From NCBI GenBank assembly GCA_004369045.1, contig ML213508.1:649748-713747 (forward strand): 64,000 nucleotides of DNA, given 5' to 3'. Shown here piece after piece: positions 22,101 to 33,540 of the stretch. Each line of letters starts with the position of its first letter. The stretch's first letter is position 1. The notes beneath the pieces are model-generated. The model had not been told where the DNA came from and did not search any database. It saw only the letters and a list, made by a program, of their open reading frames with translations. The translations under genes and the position numbers were made by a program. Origin of the DNA: Heliocybe sulcata (taxonomy: Eukaryota; Basidiomycota; Agaricomycetes; Gloeophyllales; Gloeophyllaceae).

Positions 22101-25100
22101 ATCGGGTCCTACTGGCTCTGGGAAGACCTCCATGTTGATGGCGCTGCTAGGTTAGCAGTCTTCCCTTGTCCCGCCGTCTACTCGCGACGTAACCACCTGG
22201 CAGGCGAGATGCACTTCACACCGGCGACCTCTCAAGGGTGGTTCAATCTTCCCCGAGATAAGGCAATCGCCTACGTGCCTCAGGAGTCTTGGGTTCTGAA
22301 CGACACGATCAAGGTAAGTGTCTATGGGTGACATTAATTGAACTTCTCTAACGATTGAGCAGAATAATATCTTGTTCGGGTCCCCATATGATGAGGAGCG
22401 CTATAACCAAGGTATGACTTCACCAATTATCGTAATGCTTGCGGAAATATTAAGCTATTGCGCTCAGTCATCTATCAATGCTGTCTCGAGCGGGACCTGG
22501 GGCTCTTCGATGCAGCGGATGAGACGGAGGTCGGAGAGAAAGGCGTCACCTTGAGGTAAGCATACCCATAGCTCATATCATAACGGCAAATCGCTCATCC
22601 TCGTCGCGATGTGTCAAGTGGTGGACAGAAGGTATACGACCTTTAGATAAGGTTGAAATCCCTAACGCAGAACATTAGGCACGCATCACTCTGGCACGAG
22701 CCGTTTACTCTGTTGCAGACATACTTTTATTGGATGATGTGAGCTGCTGTATACTCGGTGCGGGTAAGTGCTGCGATCCTGATGGTATTGGGTTTAGGTC
22801 CTGGCAGCCCTCGATGTGCACACGTCGAAGTGGATAGTCGGGAAATGTTTCCAAGGATCCCTAATGCGAGGAAGAACAATACTGCTCGTGGTATGTGTAC
22901 AGATTATACCCGCGGACTGGTCCCTTGACATGCGAATTATTTTCTAGACGCACAACGTACCCCTAGCTGCTCCAGCAGCGAAGTTCGCTGTATCATTAGG
23001 GGCAGGAGGTCGCATTCTTTCTCAAGGTCCCGCTTCAGACCTAGTAGGTCAAGTTTCCGTGACGAATCCCCAGGCGCTGGCACCGGAGAAACATGAAGAT
23101 ATGTCTACAAAGACTGCAGAAGCCAGCGGCCAGCTGACTGCCGATGAGGAACTTGTAGAAGGACGGATTGCATGGTCATCGCGTATGATTCATCTGCTGT
23201 TCGCTTGAATGCTGATTAAGGCGGCGCAGTCAAGATGTACCTATCGGGGTTCTCTGGAAGTTGGCCCGTGATCTTCTGGATTATGGTCCTAGGATCGTTG
23301 CTGGCGCGCCATACTTTGAATACCGCGCAGACATGGTTCCTCGGATATTGGGCTCAGCAATACGATACACGTCCTGCCAAAGACGTGGCTGTGTCTTGGT
23401 ATGTCGTGGCTCTTCTCTATGCTCTCGTCTTCCTTCAATTTGGTCTGCCTCAGGTATCTGGCCATATATTGCATTATTGTGGCGTTAACGGCGGTGTCAG
23501 CCTATATCACCCGCAGCACCTATTTCCGAGGATCCATCCGGGCCTCACGTCGCATTCATCATCATCTGATGCAGTCTGTCCTCCATACCACTCTAAGGTT
23601 GGTGTGTACGAATAAAACAATTTCTTGTTCCTCAGAAATGGCGGCTTTAGATGGCTTGACGAGACTCCAACATCTCGCATCATGACACGGTGCACTCAGG
23701 ATATCAGAACTAGTGAGATCTACGTTACACCTATGGAACTGGTTACAGCCTAACTTCAGCACAGTTGATGGGCCAATGGTCATGGTGACATCAGACTTTG
23801 CAGAGAACGCTGTCTCTATGCTGCTGAAATTTCTGGCTATCTCATTCTTGATTCCTGCATTTATGGTACCTGGTCTTCTGGCCGCTATTCTTGGATCGAA
23901 ACTCGGCCAAACGTTTCTGAAGGTGCAGTTGGCCATCAAACGTGAACTGAGCGCCGCTCGTTCACCAGTGGTGGGCCACTTTACTGCGGCAACCGCAGGC
24001 GTTGGTACGTAAAAGGATGACCGGATGATGCATGATACCCAACCCACAGCCAATAGTTTCCATACGAGCGTACAAGGCACAAGCGATGTATCAACGCCAA
24101 CTTTTCAATCGTATCAACCGCTACACCAGAGTTGCAAGGTCTTTCAACAATCTGAGTCTGTGCGTGCAACATCATATCCGCATGCATCGTCACTAATTAT
24201 CGGATACAAGCTGGGTTTCACTCCGGATGGACCTCCTGGGCGCCTTGCTGACATCGGCTCTTGCTGCATATCTTGTGTACGGGAAGCAGACAGAAACCGC
24301 ATCGAATGCTGGATTCTCTCTCAATATGGCGGGTAATATCATCCTATATGCGGCAGTGATAATCACTCAGGGCGTTACTACATAGTATCGTTCAGCGAGC
24401 TTATCCTATGGACAATTACTCAGTTCAATCAATTCCTGGTTCAGGGTGAGCGGAGGCAAATAGCATATTATTGATGCAACTCAATAACCCGCCTTGTTAC
24501 TCATATCCAGGAAACAGCATAGAACGTATACAACAGTACCTCCAAATTGAGCAGGAACCCCAACCCGTGCAGTCAAGGACACCTCCTGCATATTGGCCGT
24601 CCAGCGGCGAGCTGAAAGTAGAGAATCTGCATGCTCGTTACTCTCCGGTAAGTTAGTTACTCCTGTACAAGTCAGACGTCGGCTGTATCAATCATTCAGG
24701 AAGGACCTGATGTTCTTCATGGTATCTCATTCCATGTCAGGCCAGGAGAACGGATCGGTATCGGTATGTCCAATATCTTGCTCATTTGGAGTCAACGGTC
24801 GGTTAACACGAGCCTCAGTCGGTCGTACGGGAAGTGGGAAAGTGGGTTGTCGTATGTCAGATCTCCAGGGATCGTAACTGATGTCCCACACAGAGTTCTT
24901 TGATGCTATCCATCTTGCGATGCATTATCACGACGGGAGACGTCTACTACGACGGCATCCGGATAGACTCCATTAATCTGGACAATCTGCGCTCAAACAT
25001 GACCATCATTCCACAAGTCGTGAGTGATCGTACTCTACGCCTCGTCTTCACCGTATTGATCCTGCGCAGCCCGAACTCCTGAGCGGAAGTCTTCGAGAAA

Positions 25101-25744
25101 ATCTGGACCCATTTTCCGAACATGATGATGCGACTCTGAACGACGCTCTACGCGATGCCGGATTGTTTAATATCCAAAGGGGAGACGGAAAGAATGATAT
25201 TACTCTTGACACCCAGATCCTCAGCGGAGGTACCAATTTATCCACAGGCCAGAGACAGATTGTGGCCTTGGCCAGGGCGATTATCCGTCGGAGCAAATTG
25301 CTGTTCCTTGACGAAGGTGGGTTGAGAAACTTGATTGACCCGTGGACGATACTTAGAAACGTTCTTCCTAGCGACTTCCGCCGTTGGTGCGTGCGCTAGA
25401 GTGGATAGCTGTTCTGCGCGGCTGACTTTCGATAAGATTATGATACAGAGGCGGTGATACAGTCCTCGTTGCGGACTAAGCTCCGCAGTGATGTGACTGT
25501 TATCACGATTGCACACCGACTGCAGACGGTTATGGACGCGGACATGATTGTAAGTCGTGTTGCTTTCGCTTCGCGCGACGCCCTGCAACTTAAGATCCAC
25601 CTCTTAGATCGTGTTAGATGCTGGACACATCGTGAGTGCACCAACCCTGTCTCAGGCTCTCAATCTAAGCCATCGCGTACGTAGGTCGAGAGTGGGCCGC
25701 CAGTGCTTCTGGTGCAGAACGAGGAAGCGTATTTCGCGCGCTAG
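19128..25744 (+). CDS. ABC transporter, ABCC/MRP subfamily
   Basis: This is a full-length transporter over many short exons. The chosen start (19128) is an 11-nt first exon spliced at 19139/19192 to NLWADSLAYPAYAAC. An N-terminal TMD0 of about five helices precedes TMD1 (from EQTASLLSFFTFSFMNPV; MIKLFGWEGKMGEKLA in the coupling region). NBD1 has GPTGSGKTSM, the signature SGGQK carried on a 13-nt exon, and ILLLDDVLAALD. TMD2 follows (WPVIFWIMVLGSLLAR). NBD2 has GRTGSGK|SS with an intron inside Walker A, NLSTGQRQIVALARA, LLFLDE|ATSAVD and TIAHRL. Aspartate in place of the NBD1 catalytic glutamate is usual for ABCC proteins. Members export conjugates, drugs or lipids across plasma or vacuolar membranes. 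The C-terminal frame closes at 25744, while the usual continuation (FRALVDGSHD) lies in another frame. Confidence 0.93.
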
Positions 25745-25934
25745 TGGATGGGAGCCACGACAGAGCCGCACTGTATGAACTCTTGGGTCATGGAAGCTCT
25801 CGCTGAGCATTCAGACTCGGCCACGCGGGTTATCTCCCAACTCAGGCGTTGTGATGCGCGAGAAGATCAGGCTCGTGCTACGCAGCTGTCCACAATTTGA
25901 ATTTATTAAATAGTATGGTCGGTGGTGAGGAAAA

Positions 25935-27497
25935 TCAAGCCTCGACGACGGAGAAAGTGACTCTGCCGTCCTTGTTGAGCTCTTCAATCAAGGCAGTCTC
26001 CCCAAATGCAACGGCTGGCGTCAGCACGCCACGGCGTACGCGACCTCTGTCCTGCAAAAGCACCTTTGCGCAAGACATGAATAGGATCGGCGTGGCCACA
26101 TATCCCACTTCAGGGCCAGTTACCCTCGTTATGAGCTCCACGTCCGGCTTCGCGCCATTATTGGGGTTTGCGGACGCAGAGTATCCTTTCGCTACAAAGG
26201 TCTCTTGGAACGCTGTATACTTGAGCGCCTCGAGCGGTGGCCCATTTTTGTATACTGTGCCATGACTGAACAGCTTTGGATACCGTAGTAGCAAGTCCCG
26301 ACCCCACTTCCTCGTCGCGAGAAAATTGAAGATCATAAAGTAGAACATCATAAGCAGGAGAACGCGCAGGGAAGGGATCACCAGATATGCTCCGAATTGG
26401 ATAGCCTGGAGGTCGGCGGATTGCATGACCTCGAGGATCTGGGTTTGGCGCACAATGGCGGGGTCGGCGAAGAAATAGGGGATGAGGTAGCCGCCCGCGC
26501 GGGGAACGTAGGGAGGGAATTTTCCGAGGAAGCCGCTGGGTGCTTTGGGCCGCGGGCCAACTGTAGGCGGGCGAGGTTGTTTGACAGAGAGAGCTTTGCG
26601 GATTTTGCGCAGCTCGCCGACGGAGCCAAAGCCTTCCACGGCTAGGGTTTGCTGTAGTGAGCACGTATTCAGAGGTAGAAATTGGTACATGCCTGCTTGG
26701 TATGTAGCAAAATTGATTCCTGGCGATATATCACCCGAGATGATTATTTTGAAATACATCTCGACAGAGCTGGGAGTGGCACCCTTTTCAATCAACTTCT
26801 TCTTGGCGAAGAGAGCGCCAAGGTCCGCCGGTACGGAGTCAAATGCGGTAGCATGGACGATGCTGATACCTTTCTCAAGCGCGGCATCGTAGTATTTGAG
26901 GATCATCTTTTCTCTGTACGATGACTGCTTTTAGTATGCAGTTGTATGCGCCATGCTTATGGGAGAGCATACGGGGTAAAGCAATATACTCACATGAACT
27001 CTGGTTCTCCACAGAGGTCAAGGTAGTCGGTATTGGCTTCCAAGCAGGCCAGAACAACCTTCTCGCCGGTGAATCTGTAGGGTCCCACGCAGTTCAGAAC
27101 AATTTTGGCAGCCTTCGCCATGTCAATCAGGGCCTGTGGAGGGTGTTCACGGTCCCCATCGCCTGCATCGGCTATAACAAGAGCTGGCGCAGGGATGGAT
27201 GGATACTCCTGGGAGATCTCGGATGATACACTCTCCAGTCTAGCCTTAGAGCGTCCCGCAATGGCCTATATTGTCCTCAGTCCATTCAAATGATGGAAGT
27301 TCGGGATCGGATGCAGAGAAGAAGGTTTGATGGTGATTAGCAGCTGAATGCGCCCAACAAAACTGAATTGAGCGTACCCATTTCAGATCACTGGCAGAAA
27401 ATGATCCCTTCGCCGCGAAAGAACATAGTTCTTTCACGACGAACTTCCCTGTAAACCCAGTCGCGCCATATACGACTATGTCGTACTCGTGCGCCAT
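25935..27497 (-). CDS. Saccharopine dehydrogenase-like oxidoreductase (SCCPDH family)
   Basis: The ATG at 27497 begins MAHEYDIVVYGATGFTGKFV, a Rossmann fold with GATGFTG typical of the SCCPDH/trans-acting enoyl reductase group. Spliced exons continue WAIAGRSKARLE, VLNCVGPYRFTGEKVV, DYLDLCGEPEF, HATAFDSVPADLGALF, then a hydrophobic membrane-associated segment (VLLLMMFYFMIFNFLA) and a C-terminal half ending VTFSVVEA. About four exons and roughly 440 residues, normal for the family. The animal homologue sits on lipid droplets, and bacterial relatives reduce lipid intermediates. The substrate here is unknown, and true saccharopine dehydrogenase activity should not be assumed. It is divergent from VWA8, with only about 270 bases between the starts. 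Confidence 0.92.
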
Positions 27498-27764
27498 TTG
27501 CTGAAGGAAATAGCTGCGCACAATCCTCGAATATACGCCTGAACGGTGCTGCAGCCTCTGTGTTTAGCAAGGCAGCTGTACCGCTGCTCAGCGCTTAGTG
27601 CTCAGAAGTGGAACGCTCCCACTGGTCTTAATTTCCAGTTCAATAATCGTAGAGTCGCCTGGAAAGCGGGATCGACCTCTGTGTGACTCCAGAGATGTGG
27701 CACCGGTAACCAGTTCACCCGATAGCCGGTGTAGTTCCCCGCAATAAACAGCCCGGCCATTCTG
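27498..27764. promoter_or_regulatory. Divergent promoter region, SCCPDH-like / VWA8
   Basis: This 267-base gap separates two oppositely directed starts and must hold both promoters or a bidirectional one. No defined motif was recognised. Confidence 0.5.
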
Positions 27765-30700
27765 ATGCGGGGTTTGTGGCCAACTGCCAGCCTCAGGTCT
27801 GGCTGCATGGCTCCTCAGCGCCGTCTGAAACGGATTCTGAGCGAGCTTGCTCCTTCTCGTCCACCAATTGGGACTCTAAAGCTAGGGAATATCTCCTATG
27901 AGGTGCCTGCAGCACGATGCCCATCGCGGCTTCCACGTCTTGCCAATGTGCTCGACGTCACGGACCCAGTCAATATCGACAATCTGCACTTTATGCTGCA
28001 GAAGTATCTGTTGGGACAGGACATCTTTCTACTGTCCCAACCTGGGCCGTATGCACGCCGTCTTGCCATGACATTTTGTAGGTGAATAGCACGGGCTCCT
28101 CTATCACAAGCCACTTAAATCTCAAGACAGCCTCATAAACTCAGAATACGAGTACATTGCGTTACACCGCGATATAGGAGAGACCGAGCTTAAGCAAGGT
28201 AGGGAGATCCGGTCAGGAGGTAACCTAGTCTACGTGGATAGCCCTGCTGTCCAGGCTGTCAAGCTCGGCCGTGTCTTAATCATCGAAGGCATAGAGAAGG
28301 CGGAACGAGGAATTATGCCAGTGAGCTATCACTCTACGTGGCTATGTCCTGACCGTCTGATGAGGTGTGCGCCTGCAGGTTTTGAATAACTTGTTGGAGA
28401 ATCGAGAAATGTGAAAATGCAATGCGTTAAACGCTAGTGCCGTGCTCACTGTTTCTTGACGTAGGAATCTTGACGATGGGGCACACATCATACACCCACA
28501 TCGCTACGCCTTACTAGAGGATTCCGTTCTGAAGCAAGACCGAGATATGTTCATCCCGGCTCATAGAGATTTCCGCGTGGTGGCAATTGCAGCGCCTGTA
28601 CCTCCTTACAAAGGATACCCGCTAGATCCTCCATTCAGGAGCCGTTTCCAAGCTCGATTCGTAGATCCACTCGGGTCCATGCTCGCCTTGACAGCACCAT
28701 CCTCCGACTTCCTCTTCGATAAGCTCCGGACCATCATACTTTCTACGCAGTACGCTAGCGAGTCTCGGCATTCTCTAGAGGCTATAAGCACATCATCTCT
28801 TGCACCATTCCCACAGACTGCGCTATCGAAGCTGTCGGCTCTCGTCCAGGCATTCCCTCCACCGGAATCGCTCACCCCAAGGCAACTTAGTAGACTATTC
28901 TTGAGTCTCCACCCAGCTCTCGTGTATGCACCGTTCCAGGCTTGGGCGCTCCTTAGTCAGCAGACAGAAGAAGCTGGACTTGGACCGTTGGGCAGCATAT
29001 CTGCTACGGACGAGGGCGGAAGCGAAGATGGGCTCGGATTCTTTGGCTACCGAGCTGTCGGCATCAGCAAGTCTGATGTTGACGGTCAGGCCGATATTGT
29101 ATTCCAAAGATCAGGAGGAAACTTGGTGACGCACCAGGTACCCTGCGGTCCCAAGCCATTTCCAGAGTTTCCCCCTCCTAGTTCGGCTGGATTCCTGGTA
29201 ACAGAGCGCTTCACGGGTCTACTCACGTCTTTACTGCAAGTCCATGCGCTAGGCTACGACATCTCTTACATTCCTCCTGCAATGCCGTCTACTGCTTCGT
29301 GTTCCACGTCGCTCCTCGTGAAAGTATTTGGTGAGAGTCTGGGATACGACAGCGATACTATACATATGTACAAGGAGCTGGGTGGACGGGAACTCGTCAT
29401 GAGGAGGAAGATTGAGGCAGGCGGAGCCACCAGCTGGGAGCCTAGGTAAACGCGTTGTCCGTTTCTTGATCCCTTCATCTGAATGTTGAGTCCGCAGTCC
29501 CTTGATAGAGGGATCGCTGCAGGGCCGCCTGGTGCACCTCTCTGGTATGGATGTTATCGGGTCTACCGCAGGCTCCTTGGCACGTTTTGTGCAGGATCGT
29601 GAGATTGAACTCTGGGAAGGTAGACGCATCGTAGTGCAAACCTCAAGCGACGAAGTACGTTTTTCTGGCATCCTCTGTCCTGACGAATAACAAGCCGTGA
29701 TTTCTGCAGGAGGACAAGGACAGTCTTTCATCGTGCCATCCGAGCTTCCGAATGGTTGTCACTGCCTCCAAGTCCCAAGCTCTGCGAGACTGGCTCTTGG
29801 ACGAATTTGCAAACATGTTCTTCCCAATCGCAGCCGAACCAATGAGCCGGGAGGAGGAAGCCACACTTCTTCTACGCACTGACTGTCCTGCGCATATTGT
29901 GAAAATGTTACTGGACTTCTCATCGAGATATAGGAAGTCATTGTCTTCGGACAATGTCCAGAAGAACAGGCGGCTCGGGACCTCATCCGTGCTCAGGATC
30001 GCGAAGCGCGTAGCGAAGTTCCCATGGGACCAGGACTTGCGCGCCATGATCGATAGGTCATTACTGGCGGAGTTCTTGCCTGCAGCGGAGAGAATCAATC
30101 TGAAAATGTTGTACGACGAATGTAGAATACCTCGATCCCGGATTCTAGTGCGTTTGATCTGTCTTCTTCAGTCAACGTATGTCCTGACAATCCTTCATCG
30201 GGTAGTTCAATCCGCCACCATCAGTGGAGAATGGACGTCTAGTATTTCCTGAAGTTAGCGATGCTACCCAAGAGACTCACTCCACAGTCATACCTCAATT
30301 CGATGCCACGCATGATCCCGAAGGGGCGGCGTCCCATATCCCCTACATGGAACATTTCTACGATAACAGCCTCCAGACTGGATTGATGCGCGACGTGGCT
30401 ATTGACATTGAAGTGCTAAAGGAGCACGTCGTTCTTCTTGGTAACCAGGTTTGTATACTTCCTGTCGACGGTGGCATGTAGCGCTGAATACCTGCTTGTT
30501 TGTAGGGTGTCGGGAAGAACAAAATTGTCGATAGGTCGGTCGTCCAGTTACCCATTTCTCCTGTGCTCATCGAATTGTAGGCTATGCCAAGTAAGACTCG
30601 TGAAAGGCGCTGTTACAGTTTGTGATGTTGACTATCCCCGCTCAGCTCCTGGGAAGGCCGCGGGAATATATCCAACTCCATCGCGATACCACTGTTAATC

Positions 30701-33164
30701 AACTGATGTTTCAAACGTCACTAGAAGGTGGGGTCCTCAAGTTTACGGACTCGCCGCTTCTACGCGCTATTATACACGGACGTGTCATCATTGTCGATGA
30801 AGCAGACAAAGCGCCGGAACATGTTGTTGCGATCTTTAAGAGCCTGGCCGCTCACGGAGAGTTGACACTGTCTGACGGTCGTAGGGTACGACTGGCTAAG
30901 GATCGGGATACGGACATTGTAGTACATCCTAACTTCAGGTTGATTCTACTAGCCAACCGGCCCGGATATCGTAAGTGGCACGTCATCTATTGGCTGAAGG
31001 TCTTACGATGGTGCAACCAGCGTTCTTGGGTAATCATTTCCTACAGGTTCTTGGAGACAGTTTCAGCTGGTAAGTCCCCATATGATCTACGTAATGTTCG
31101 ACAACTCGACAATACCCTCAGTCACTCCCTCGCGAATCCGGATGTCGAATCCGAGAGGAAGCTACTGTCCGACCTTGCACCGGAGCTGGATGGCGATGTC
31201 CTTAAGCGCCTGGTATATGCCTTCCATGACTTGCGTAGAGGATACGAGGAGGGTTCCTTGAATTATCCTTATTCCCTCCGAGGTACGTGGTGATACTATT
31301 CACCGTATCAACCAAGACCGAATGCTTCTCAGAGCTCATTAATATCGTGCGCCATATGCGCGCATATCCCGAAGATTCCCTCGAAGTTATACTGCGCAAC
31401 ATTTTCGACTTCGATGTGTACAAGCGAGAGACTATTGACAAGCTCGCCGATATCCTTGAACATCATGGGTAGGTCCTCCAATTGTTCTGGGAGCTTGCCT
31501 CAGACTGAGGTCCCGCAGGCTCGGTGTGAAACATCTTGGTCTGGAAGCTGCTCGAGAGGCGACGAAGAAAGTTATGGAGATCAAGTTCGAGCCCAAAGGT
31601 TCCACTGACCTCAGCAGCCCAAAGTTCGGAAAGGAGGATGAAAAGAACGAGCCGCACACCGGAGGAAATACGTGGGCGGGCGGTGTGAGTATTGTTCAGA
31701 GCAAATGCGAACACTCGCTCAATCATTCTCCCTCGATCAGACTGGCGGTAGGGACACTGCTGGCCTTGGCGGGCGGGGCGGATACATGCGGCTTTATAAG
31801 GGTCACAACATCAATCAAATTTGCGACAAGCTGAAGAATGACGTTCCCGATCATATCAAAGAGAAAGCTCGTGAGATGGCGAGGGAGGAACTGGCAAGGA
31901 AGCTGGAGGCGTTGAACATGACTGCTGGTGATGCGAAAGGGTACGGGAGCTTGCTCAGCGCTGTGCAGGCGCATATTGCACAGTTGCACGACCTGCTGGA
32001 AAGTACGTATCTACCGCTGTCGGTCGAGACTGAGATGGGCTGACGTGTGTTCGTAGATTTGACGGCAAAAGAGGAAGAGAGGGTTTGGGTGAAGCGGCAA
32101 ACCGATGGAGAGCTTGATGATAGCCGGCTGACGGAGGGATTGACTGGCGAGACTACTGTATACAAGCGACGAGGAATGGAGAAGCCTGAGATGGGTCGTC
32201 CGCAGATCAAGTGAGTTTTTGTCTCTATTCATCTTCTTGGGGTGTCTCATTCTTTTCTTTAAGGCCAAAGCGGATACGGTTCCTCTTCGACATCAGTGGT
32301 TCAATGTATCGATTCCAATATGATGGCCGCCTGCAGAGGAGCTTGGAGACAGGTAGTCGTATTGATGTCGGAAAATATATCGTCCGCTGACGACCAGCGC
32401 CGCTACAGCGGTCATGCTTATGGAAACTTTCGATCGTCTGACGCGGAAGGATAAATACGTTTGGGATGTAAGTGAACCTCTCTCTTCTGGCGGACTGTCC
32501 ACTGATATGTCTGATAGATATACGGCCATGTAAGTAATTTATGCTGGAGAGCGAACTGAGTCTTACTGTCCGCTGCTATGGTAGTCTGGTGATTCTCCAG
32601 TCATACCATTGGTGGAGTCGGACAAGCCTCCGAAGGAGATGCATGAACGATGGAAAGTCATCCAGAAGATGGACATGACCACGCAATACAGCTTCGCTGG
32701 CGACTATACTGGTGAGCCCGGTCGGTGCGGTGTTACGCCATCTTTTGCTTAAGGCCTTCTCAGTTGAAGCTATCGAGAATTCCATGCTGGCAGTCGGAAA
32801 GTTTGATGCAGGTCAAGTGTTTCCGCTCGCATGCTATTCCTGCTCATATTGACGTCGAGCAGATGACTGGGTTGTGATCGCTATCACGGATGCAAATTTT
32901 GAGAGATACGGCATCAAACCAGAGGATCTCAAGCGTGCCATGAATCGCAACACGAAAGTTCACTCCGCTCTCATCTGCATAGGCGAGGGCGCCGAAGCCA
33001 CATGGTTCGTACAGCTTTGTCCATACAGACTAATCAGCGATTTACGCCACGTCATTTCTCCCAGGATTCCGAAACTCTTGCCCGGGCGTGCCTTCCGCGT
33101 GTCGAACACTGGAGATATTCCAAGCGTTTTGCGAAGCATCTTATCAAGTATGGTGGACCGGTGA
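27765..33164 (+). CDS. VWA8: VWA8-like AAA+ ATPase with C-terminal von Willebrand A domain
   Basis: Many short exons form one long protein with VWA8 order. The N-terminus is arginine-rich (MRGLWPTASLRSGCMAPQRR) and could be a mitochondrial presequence. The first AAA module has YLLGQDIFLLSQPGP (degenerate P-loop, normal for VWA8), GIEKAERGIMPVLNN and RFRVV-type DFRVVAIAAPVP, DPPFRSRFQAR. The second has a proper P-loop GNQGVGKNK, DTTVNQLMFQTSLEGG and VIIVDEADKAPEHV. A charged linker follows (LYKGHNINQI, KEKAREMAREEL), then a VWA domain with the metal-site motif FDISGSMYRF and ITDANFERYGI, ending SILSSMVDR. VWA8 is a mitochondrial matrix-side ATPase in animals with poorly known function. About 1,400 codons by rough sum; the animal protein is longer, so parts between modules are shorter here. 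Not every junction was checked. Confidence 0.92.
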
Positions 33165-33540
33165 CGTGGTCACTCTTCCTCGTCGTCCTGATTGTATCTG
33201 TCTACCATTTACCTTGCTATCCGCATGCCATCTCCCAGACTGCAGTTTCAAGGTTGATTTCACAATATGCGTATCGTACGAGGAAATATATGTTACCATT
33301 GCTCCCCTTTCAAAGTTCCGAATTCTCTAGCGGACCCGGTTACTCAGGCTGGTACTTAAAAGCATCGGCGACGAGGATCTCGGTGTCTGTACACTCGGGT
33401 GATGCCGACTCACGTGGTCGTGTGATTGCCTCGCGGGGCGTCATTCAGACACTGTTTGTTATTCTGGCCACTATAATCAGCGCCAGCGTTGCCGACAGCA
33501 TCCACGGGCCACGGCACAATTCTCGACGTCGCCACCGACG
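33165..33540. promoter_or_regulatory. Spacer between VWA8 and the Sds3-like gene
   Basis: About 375 bases between two plus-strand genes, with a 3' flank first and then the promoter of the Sds3-like gene. No other gene is seen. Confidence 0.45.
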
